From positions 1-64,000 of the forward strand of contig CALGAN010000088.1 in the NCBI GenBank assembly GCA_937951875.1: DNA of 64,000 bases, read 5' to 3'. Below the pieces are notes generated by a model. The model ran no database searches, was not told where the DNA came from, and worked only from the letters and a program-made list of their open reading frames with translations. The position numbers and the translations under genes were made by a program. The DNA comes from an uncultured Alkalilimnicola sp. Its GTDB lineage: Bacteria > Pseudomonadota > Gammaproteobacteria > Nitrococcales > AK92. Below are positions 58,442-64,000 of the stretch, piece after piece (the first letter of the stretch is position 1; every line of letters begins with the position of its first letter).

Positions 58442-59737
58442 CTAGGAGCGCGGCGTCGGTATCAGACTGATCTCGACGCGGTTGTTGCGCCGGGCGATGG
58501 CGTTCCATTGACCGGCGTCCACGCCGCTGAGCGTCTGCGGATACTCGAAGCGCGGCGACTCGTCGCCGCGCGCCACCAGCTCGACGCGGATCTTGCCGTC
58601 CCTGAGGATCGGCGAGCTGCTGAGGAAGTTGGCGAAGGCCAGCGACTGCCGGCCGGTGGCCGCCAGCGCCTGCTCGCGCGGCATGCCGATGTCGTCGCAG
58701 CGGCCGGCGGGCAGATCGGCCGGAGCCGGACGCAGCTCGCCCTGCGCGTCGCGCACCAGGCAGAACTGGCCTTGATGGGCCTCCATGCGCACCGTGCCGG
58801 TGAACCCGACCGCCGCCAGGCGGTTGAGCAGCTCGCTGAGCAGCGCCAGGCGTTCCTCGCCGAACGGAATTTGGCCGTAGTCGTAGCGGCCGGCCTCGTT
58901 CAGCGCCCATTCCAGCGTATCCAGCAGCTGCGCGCGCTCGCCGCCGAGGCGGACCCGGTGCAGCGCCAGCGTGCGCGCCAGCTGCGCATCCTGCTCGGAC
59001 AGGGCCGTGGGCTGCACCGTCTCCCCGGGCAGCGCCGGCGTCGCGAGGGGAGCGGAGCTGCGGCCGAGCCAGTAGGCGAGCGGGGCGACGGCGAGCACGA
59101 TCAGCGCCGCCGCCAGCCAGCGGCCACGGCGGGGCGGCGCCGGTTCCGGGATCGGCGCTGGCGCCTGCTCCAGCTGCGCCCGCACTTCCTCGCGCAGGTC
59201 CTGGCGCAGGCGTTGGCGCAGCTCCTCCAGCTCGGCGCGCAGCGAGCGCTGCAACGCCTCGTCGACCGCCTCGCGCGCCAGCCGGTCGATGTCCGGCCGG
59301 GAGAGCTCCGGAGCAGCAGCCGGCGCCGGGCGGGGCGGCGGGCTCGCTTCGGGGGTGTGGGTGGAGGGCAGCAGGCGCAGGTTCTCCAGCACCTGTCTCA
59401 GGTCCGCCGGCCGGACTTCCTTGGGCAGCACGCCGACGGCGCCCAGGGCGCGTGCCTGGCCGACGTACACCTCGCCGCCGCGCGAGGTGTACATCATCAC
59501 CGGAATGGTGGCGGTGCGCGGGTCGCTCTTGATGACGCGCACCGCCTCGAAGCCGTCCATGCCCGGCATCATGTGGTCCATGAAGATGATGTCGGGGTGG
59601 TCGTGCAGCAGGTGTTCGAGCGCCGCTTCGGCGGACTCGGCCGTGGTCACTTCGATGCCGTGGCGCTCCAGCTGCTTGCGCAGCGCCATGCGGGCGGAGT
59701 GGGAGTCGTCCACGACCAGCGCACGTTTCCTTGCCAT
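58442..59737 (-). CDS. Membrane-anchored response regulator: REC, coiled coil, TM, periplasmic domain
   Basis: The 431-residue protein begins with a complete receiver domain: DD at 10-11, phospho-acceptor Asp 54 in FMDHMMPGMDG, T84/S85 and Lys 106. A Pro-rich linker and a charged coiled coil (about 148-190, DRLAREAVDEALQRSLRAEL) follow, then one transmembrane helix (about 206-224, LAAALIVLAVAPLAYWLG) and a C-terminal region of about 200 residues. That region ends QWNAIARRNNRVEISLIP, reminiscent of the end of OmpA/MotB-like domains (NRRVEI). Topology would put REC in the cytoplasm and the C-terminus in the periplasm. Two cysteines (QFCLV, GRCDD) may pair. Function unknown. Confidence 0.85.
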   Translation of the reverse strand: MARKRALVVDDSHSARMALRKQLERHGIEVTTAESAEAALEHLLHDHPDIIFMDHMMPGMDGFEAVRVIKSDPRTATIPVMMYTSRGGEVYVGQARALGAVGVLPKEVRPADLRQVLENLRLLPSTHTPEASPPPRPAPAAAPELSRPDIDRLAREAVDEALQRSLRAELEELRQRLRQDLREEVRAQLEQAPAPIPEPAPPRRGRWLAAALIVLAVAPLAYWLGRSSAPLATPALPGETVQPTALSEQDAQLARTLALHRVRLGGERAQLLDTLEWALNEAGRYDYGQIPFGEERLALLSELLNRLAAVGFTGTVRMEAHQGQFCLVRDAQGELRPAPADLPAGRCDDIGMPREQALAATGRQSLAFANFLSSSPILRDGKIRVELVARGDESPRFEYPQTLSGVDAGQWNAIARRNNRVEISLIPTPRS

Positions 59738-59919
59738 ACGATAGATCCGTTATCGCTATTGCCTGCCGCCGGCCCGGGGCCGGCGTTTCCCGTGGTGCGG
59801 CTCGCTAGAGTTTGGACCATGGAGCGGCGCTGTCAAAGCGTCATCGCTTGGCGGCGACGCCGGTCGCTCCCACCTCTTGGAGAATGAACGCCACGGTCTG
59901 GGACGAAGGTGCGGTGGCG

Positions 59920-60828
59920 ATGCGTCGCGCCTTGCTCATCATCAACCGCAACAGCCGTCAGGGCGACCGCGATCTCTCCGAGGTCGTGGCGCTGCTGGGC
60001 GAGCGCGGGCTGGCGACGGAACTTCAGTATCCCCGAGACGAGACCCAGGCGGCGGCGCTGATCCGGTCCCGCGCCGCCGAGTTCGATCTGGTGATCCTGG
60101 GCGGCGGCGACGGCACCATCAGCCGCGCTATTCCGCTCCTGCTGGCCAGCGGGCGTCCGCTCGGAGTGCTGCCGATGGGCACCGCCAACGATCTGGCGCG
60201 CACCCTGGGAATTCCGCTCGACCTGCCCGCCGCCGCCGAGGCGATCGCCGGCGGGCGCGTGCGCTGCATCGACTTGGGACGGGTCAACGGCCGCTATTTC
60301 TTCAACGCCGCCAGCATCGGCTTGGGTGTGCATGTCACCCAGTTGCTGACCTACGAGCTCAAGCAGCGCTGGGGCGTGCTCGCCTATCCGCGGGCGCTGC
60401 TGGAAGCGCTGGCCACAGTCAGACCGTTCACCGCGCGGATCGATTGCGACGGCACGCTGCACCTGCTGCGCAGCATCCAGATCACGGTCGGCAACGGCCG
60501 TTTCTACGGTGGCGGCATGGCGGTGGCCGCCGAGGCGGCCATCGACGATCAGCGCCTGGATCTATACAGCGTTCGCCCTTCTTCGCTGTGGCGGTTCCTG
60601 ATCGTCGCCGCGGCGATGAAGCTGGGTCGGCACGGACGGCGGCCGGAAGTGGCGCTGCTGCGCGGGCGCCGTATCGCGGTCGAGACCAGCCGGGCGCGGC
60701 TGGTCACCGCCGATGGCGAGGTGGTGTCGCGCACGCCGGCGCTGTTCGAGGTGGTGCCGGCGGCGCTGCCGGTGCTGGTGCCCGAGGATGCGTCGCAGGC
60801 GGAGGGGCTTCGGCGTGCTGCGCAATGA
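59920..60828 (+). CDS. Lipid kinase, diacylglycerol kinase-like (YegS family)
   Basis: The 302-residue protein has the DAGK catalytic pattern: LLIINRNSRQG (5-15), LVILGGGDGTISRAI (57-71; GGGDGT 61-66), LPMGTANDLART (about 81-92) and a C-terminal region with TADGEVVSRTPALFEV. It phosphorylates a diacylglycerol or related lipid at the inner membrane. The start at 59920 (MRRALLIIN) is preferred; ATG 59884 would have its Shine-Dalgarno too close. It overlaps the next gene by 14 bases. Confidence 0.9.
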   Translation: MRRALLIINRNSRQGDRDLSEVVALLGERGLATELQYPRDETQAAALIRSRAAEFDLVILGGGDGTISRAIPLLLASGRPLGVLPMGTANDLARTLGIPLDLPAAAEAIAGGRVRCIDLGRVNGRYFFNAASIGLGVHVTQLLTYELKQRWGVLAYPRALLEALATVRPFTARIDCDGTLHLLRSIQITVGNGRFYGGGMAVAAEAAIDDQRLDLYSVRPSSLWRFLIVAAAMKLGRHGRRPEVALLRGRRIAVETSRARLVTADGEVVSRTPALFEVVPAALPVLVPEDASQAEGLRRAAQ

Positions 60829-61243
60829 AACGCAGGTGGCGGTCAACGATCTGCTGGCGGCGCTGGAGGAGGCGCGCGATCTCTACGCCGACGACGCCGA
60901 CGCGCTCGACGATCCGGCGCTGCGGGTCTTGTTCGCCGAGCTGGGCGAGCGTCATGGCGAGCTGGTGGTGCGTCTGCGCGCCGGCATCCCGCTGCTGGGC
61001 GACTTGCCCAAGGAGCCGGATCAGGACCGCGAGACTTTGCATCGCCTGGGCAAGCGGCTGAGGGCCATGCTGACCGGCGATGATCGGCGGGCGTATCTGG
61101 CCGAGCGGATAGACGCCGCGCAGGCCTTGGGGGGGCTGGCGCGGGCAGCGCTGGGCCACGAGCTGCCGCCGCCGCTGCGCGGCGTGGTGGCCGCGATCGA
61201 GGCCGAGGCGGCGGCCAGCGCCGAGCGCCTGCGGCGGCTTTAG
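60815..61243 (+). CDS. Four-helix-bundle protein, DUF2383/ferritin-like
   Basis: The 142-residue protein begins with GTG (VLRNETQVAVNDLLAALEEARDLYADDAD) and continues as four amphipathic helices, with FAELGERHGELVVRL and AAIEAEAAASAERLR, the pattern of PA2169/DUF2383 proteins. The family is ferritin-like in fold; iron ligands are not convincing. GGAGGGG precedes the start at eight to nine bases. It overlaps the lipid kinase by 14 bases in another frame, implying coupling. Function unknown. Confidence 0.8.
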   Translation: MLRNETQVAVNDLLAALEEARDLYADDADALDDPALRVLFAELGERHGELVVRLRAGIPLLGDLPKEPDQDRETLHRLGKRLRAMLTGDDRRAYLAERIDAAQALGGLARAALGHELPPPLRGVVAAIEAEAAASAERLRRL

Positions 61244-61316
61244 CGGCTGACGGCGCTTTTGCTCGGGGCCGCGCTCTGCGGCAGAATCTCGCTTTTTCTT
61301 CGCGTAGGGGGCAAAT

Positions 61317-61790
61317 ATGAGCTCCGCAGGATTCGACGCGGCGGCCCGCCTGGCCGCTGCTCAAGCATTCTTCCGATCGATTCCGCACAGCGGATTGCTG
61401 GGGCTGGAGGTGGTCGCGTGCGAGCCTCGGGTGGTCGTGGCGCGCCTGCCCTACAAGCCGGAACTGGTGGGCAATCCGTACACTGGTTGGCTGCACGGCG
61501 GCGCCGTGGTGACGCTGGTGGACCAGACCAGCGGCGCGGCGGTGATCCACACGCTGGAGCGGCCGGACATGGTCGCCACCCTCGATCTGCGGATCGACCA
61601 CCTGCGGCCGCCGCAGCCGGGGCGGGCGGTGCTGGCGCGCGCCGAGTGCTATCGGGTGGCGCGCGACATCGCCTTCGTGCGCTGTCTCTGCTACGAGGAC
61701 GACCCCGACGACCCCTTCGTCAGCAGCATGAGCACGTTCATGCGGGTATCGAGACCGCGCGGTAGTGTCGGAGAGGGGCAGAGCGCATGA
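61317..61790 (+). CDS. PaaI-type hotdog thioesterase, first of a tandem pair
   Basis: The 157-residue protein has the hotdog core: NPYTGWLHGGAVVTLVDQTSGAAV (about 53-76), where HGG is the catalytic/oxyanion signature, and ATLDLRIDHLRPPQPG. It hydrolyses an acyl- or aryl-CoA thioester. The start follows AGGGGG. It overlaps the next hotdog gene by ATGA, so the two may form a heteromer. Confidence 0.9.
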   Translation: MSSAGFDAAARLAAAQAFFRSIPHSGLLGLEVVACEPRVVVARLPYKPELVGNPYTGWLHGGAVVTLVDQTSGAAVIHTLERPDMVATLDLRIDHLRPPQPGRAVLARAECYRVARDIAFVRCLCYEDDPDDPFVSSMSTFMRVSRPRGSVGEGQSA

Positions 61791-62245
61791 AAGAACTGAT
61801 GGAATTGGTGCAGGAAGCGCGCAGCGCCGGCGATTGCCAGCGGCTGGTGGACCTGGTGCCGTATGCGCGCATGCTGGGGATGAAGTTCAGCGTCACCGAC
61901 AAGGGGCTGCTGTTCGAGCTGCCGTTCCGCAAGGATCTGGTCGGGAACTATCTGCTGCCGGCCATCCACGGCGGTGTGGTGGCGGCGTTCATGGAGCACT
62001 CGGCGCTGCTGCAGATTCTCTGGAATCAGGAAAGCGTGGTGCTGCCCAAGGTGGTCGATTTTTCCATCGACTACCTGCGCCCGGCGCGGGCCGAGACCAC
62101 CTTCGTCAATTGCAGCGTCATTCGCCAGGGGCAGCGCATCGCCAACGTCGCGGCTAGCGCCTGGCAGGGGCGGCCGGAGAACATCGTCGCCACCGCGCGC
62201 ATGCATTTCCTGCTGACCCGACAGGAAGACGACACGGCGCGTTGA
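61787..62245 (+). CDS. PaaI-type hotdog thioesterase, second of a tandem pair
   Basis: The 152-residue protein has the same fold: LPAIHGGVVAAFMEHSALLQILW (about 59-81) and VDFSIDYLRPARAETTF. The HGG motif is kept and followed by ME rather than VD, as in related YiiD/PaaI variants. It begins at the ATGA overlap with its neighbour. The pair differs enough in sequence to be an old duplication. Substrate unknown. Confidence 0.9.
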   Translation: MKELMELVQEARSAGDCQRLVDLVPYARMLGMKFSVTDKGLLFELPFRKDLVGNYLLPAIHGGVVAAFMEHSALLQILWNQESVVLPKVVDFSIDYLRPARAETTFVNCSVIRQGQRIANVAASAWQGRPENIVATARMHFLLTRQEDDTAR

Positions 62246-62549
62246 CGCCCGCCCAGCCTCGCCCCTCGCCCTCCGAGGCAAGCGTTCGCACATTCCGACC
62301 TTGGCAGCGAAGGCCGTTCGTCGGCCAGGACCGGCGCAGCGCCACCGTTGCGTGGTGGCGCTGCGCCGGCCGCCGCGCGCCCGCCAGAAGTCCCTCTTCG
62401 CGCGGGCGGGGGTTATTGCCCTGGCGCGGGCGGCGTGAGAGGCTCTATAAGTTACTGAAATCCGTTTGGCCGTACCGCGCGCCACCTGGGTGTGATCGAA
62501 CTGCCGGCGTTAAGGAAGCGCCGAGGCCGGCCAGGCTGTGGAGGGAAGC
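62246..62549. other. Gene-free region before the PilZ gene, with a 16-bp perfect hairpin
   Basis: The 304-base interval between the thioesterase and the PilZ gene holds a long perfect inverted repeat at 62331-62369 and, near 62444-62450, CTATAAG, a possible -10. No coding frame with family features is seen. Confidence 0.55.
62331..62369. repeat. Perfect 16-bp inverted repeat with 7-base loop
   Basis: Arms CCGGCGCAGCGCCACC (62331-62346) and GGTGGCGCTGCGCCGG (62354-62369) pair without mismatch around GTTGCGT. No U tract follows. It may be a terminator for the thioesterase operon, an RNA-stability element, or one copy of a dispersed palindromic repeat. Confidence 0.8.
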
Positions 62550-63164
62550 ATGGCGAGCTTGATCAGCTATCTCAGCGATGACGAGCGCGCGTACCTGCGC
62601 CATCTGTTCGCCGAGTCGGCAGGCGCGGCGTCGTCGGATGCGGAGCGCGGCGAAGCGCTGCGTCTGGAGGCGCCCGCCCTGGAGCAGGGGCTGCTGGCGC
62701 GGCTGCTGATGCGGCTGGATTCCGAACTGGTGGTCAGCGACGGCCACTACAGTCTGCGTTTTCCGATCGAGGTGTCGCCTTGTCCCTTCGGCGGCCCGCC
62801 GCGGTTGCGGCTGGCGCCGCCGCTGGTGACCGATGTGCGCGGCGCCGCCCGTTGCGCGCGGGTGCGGCCGTGGCCCGATGAGATCGGCGTCGACGATCCG
62901 CACGGTGTGCTGCGCGGCGCCAGAGTCGTGGATATCTCGACCTCGGGTATGTCGGTGGAGGCCCCCCTGCCGGTGGCGGCGCGGCCGGGGGAGACCTTGT
63001 CTAGCCTAGGTCTGCGGTTGCCGCGGCGGCAGTGCGTGACCTTCGACGGACGTGTGGTTCGGGTCGAGCCGCGCCGGCTGGCGTTGCGGTTCGAGGGTAT
63101 GCCGAGCGAGGCCCAGGCGGCGCTGCGCGCCTACGTGTTCGACCGCTACGCCTTGCGCGGTTGA
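62550..63164 (+). CDS. PilZ domain protein (candidate c-di-GMP receptor)
   Basis: The 204-residue protein has an N-terminal YcgR-like region (LISYLSDDERAYLRHLF) and a C-terminal PilZ barrel with GARVVDISTSGMSVEAP (about 126-142), which contains the D-x-S-x-x-G motif, and FDGRVVRVEPRRLALRFEGM. The upstream Arg motif is read only loosely as CARVRPW, so c-di-GMP binding is likely but not certain. The start at 62550 follows GGGAAG. The 3' end overlaps a convergent small gene by 19 bases. Confidence 0.82.
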   Translation: MASLISYLSDDERAYLRHLFAESAGAASSDAERGEALRLEAPALEQGLLARLLMRLDSELVVSDGHYSLRFPIEVSPCPFGGPPRLRLAPPLVTDVRGAARCARVRPWPDEIGVDDPHGVLRGARVVDISTSGMSVEAPLPVAARPGETLSSLGLRLPRRQCVTFDGRVVRVEPRRLALRFEGMPSEAQAALRAYVFDRYALRG

Positions 63165-63337
63165 GCGGAGCCGGATTTCTCGTCTTTGGGGCGCTTTTCC
63201 TGGGGTTCCGGCTGACCGGGGTGATCGACCGGCGTCCACGACGGCGGATCGCTGGCCGGGAACGACTCCTCGGACGTCTCGTCGACTATGTCCTCGCGTT
63301 GATCGTTTGAGCTAGGATCGGTCTTGTCTCGCGCCAT
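63146..63337 (-). CDS. Small conserved acidic protein with ESFPASDPPSW motif
   Basis: A 63-residue protein whose core DETSEESFPASDPPSWTPV is a widely conserved short motif in proteobacterial small proteins of unknown function. The flanks are charged and probably disordered. The start at 63337 has GAGGAG upstream, supporting expression. It overlaps the convergent PilZ gene end by 19 bases. No function can be assigned. Confidence 0.82.
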   Translation of the reverse strand: MARDKTDPSSNDQREDIVDETSEESFPASDPPSWTPVDHPGQPEPQEKRPKDEKSGSAQPRKA

Positions 63338-63451
63338 GGTCGGCTCCTCGACGATGTGCGGCTATGGCCTGTCCGCGGTCGCCGCCTTCCGATAGCTAGG
63401 TTTGACTGATCGGCGGGCTTTTCAAGTGTTCTGTGCAAGAGGAAATCCGGC

Positions 63452-63838
63452 ATGTCCGACGATATCGAGCGTTTCGACGCCATCGTGACTTTCGCCCAGG
63501 CCGCGCTCGACGCCGGTCAGGTGTGGGGACTGGAGCATGCCGAGGGCTGGGCGCTGGCGGGGTCGGAGGAGAATCCCGACCAGATGGTGATGCCGTTCTG
63601 GACCAGCGAGGAGGCGGCGCGCCGCTGCGCCAGCGACGAGTGGGCGGACTACAAGGTGTCCGCCATCCCGCTGGACAGTTTCCTCGAACAGTGGCTGCCG
63701 GGCATGCACGAGGACGGCTACATGGTCGGGCTGAACTGGAACGCCGACATGGAGGGCATCGAGGTCGAGCCGCAGGAGCTGGCGGAGACCCTGGAAGACC
63801 TCATGGACGAGGAAGAAGACCGCGAAGAAGAGAACTGA
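63452..63838 (+). CDS. DUF2750 family protein
   Basis: A 128-residue acidic cytoplasmic protein. EGWALAGSEENPDQMVMPFWTSEEAARRC (about 30-58; quoted by key residues W, PFW and EAA) and GYMVGLNWN match the DUF2750 fold. The C-terminus is strongly acidic (DEEEDREEE). The start follows GAGGA. Function unknown. Confidence 0.88.
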   Translation: MSDDIERFDAIVTFAQAALDAGQVWGLEHAEGWALAGSEENPDQMVMPFWTSEEAARRCASDEWADYKVSAIPLDSFLEQWLPGMHEDGYMVGLNWNADMEGIEVEPQELAETLEDLMDEEEDREEEN

Positions 63839-63904
63839 GCCGGCCGCCGGTGCCCGGCGGCGATAGTGAATCGGGGCTTGGTCTGGCCGGGCGTGGCCCT
63901 GCCG

Positions 63905-64000
63905 TCAGGGCGCTCCGTACTTGGCGGTTTCTGCGCCCCCCGGGTATTCGATGTGCTCCCTTGCGCAGGCGCGCGCATAGCGGTCCAGCGGCTCGATGCG
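63905..64000 (-). CDS. C-terminal fragment of a gene entering from the right edge
   Basis: A minus-strand frame open from the window edge encodes the last 31 residues, including LDRYARACAREHIEYPGG, before TGA at 63907-63905. Codon use and composition look coding, and a GC hairpin lies just beyond the stop. The family cannot be told from this fragment. Confidence 0.45.
   Translation of the reverse strand, partial: RIEPLDRYARACAREHIEYPGGAETAKYGAP

Overview
The window is a GC-rich chromosomal segment of a non-enteric gammaproteobacterium. It begins inside a ribosomal RNA operon (tRNA-Ile, tRNA-Ala, 23S, 5S; the 16S gene would lie just before base 1). A gammaproteobacterium is suggested by gspAB, nnrS/nsrR, the PA2778/PA2779 pair, a YfaZ porin-like protein, tamAB, ydbH/ydbL, hemN behind an Anr/FNR box, and a polyhydroxyalkanoate phasin. 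I cannot name the genus from sequence alone. I see no insertion sequence, prophage, CRISPR array, integrase or plasmid function; this looks like ordinary core and lineage-specific chromosome with dense, often overlapping genes.

Layout. 1-3730: rrn operon and terminator. 3.8-6.5 kb: an FAD oxidoreductase translationally coupled to a polysaccharide pyruvyl transferase. 6.7-11.6 kb: methyltransferase, LysE exporter, RRM protein plus RhlE helicase, YaiI, HugZ-like protein. 11.6-14.8 kb: a giant MalT/BTAD-type regulator with an AT-rich upstream region holding repeated TAACCGG motifs. 15-19 kb: a lipoprotein and a three-gene membrane operon (DUF2157, DUF4401, GDYXXLXY). 19-21.3 kb: response regulator and PAS histidine kinase. 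21.6-27.2 kb: acyl-CoA metabolism (acyl-CoA synthetase, ECHDC3-like crotonase, acyl-CoA dehydrogenase) with a nitronate monooxygenase and a Gdx/SugE guanidinium exporter preceded by a guanidine-II riboswitch. 27.3-33 kb: thioredoxin-TPR chaperone, HxlR regulator, HCCA-isomerase-like protein, an SDR without the catalytic Tyr, a methyltransferase and an aldehyde dehydrogenase. 33-38 kb: YfaZ, phasin, PA2778/PA2779, CoA-binding protein plus MetY, and a membrane protein. 38.2-41.9 kb: an oxygen/nitric-oxide module, hemN divergent from ybaN-nnrS-nsrR, with an Anr/FNR box and an NsrR box in the shared promoter. 42-50.3 kb: outer-membrane biogenesis and lipid transport, tamA-tamB convergent with ydbH-ydbL. 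50.6-54.7 kb: RecQ and the GspAB pair. 54.9-64 kb: chemoreceptor, EamA transporter, BON protein, a membrane-anchored response regulator, a lipid kinase operon with tandem hotdog thioesterases, a PilZ protein and small conserved proteins.

The strongest items for a second look are the guanidine-II riboswitch at 24660-24707, the hemN/ybaN-nnrS-nsrR promoter, the probable AUU start codon of tamA, the REC-coiled coil-TM-periplasmic protein at 58442-59737, and the tamAB/ydbH-ydbL neighbourhood lacking a separate ynbE. All functional calls rest on reading motifs and on remembered family features; no database search was run.
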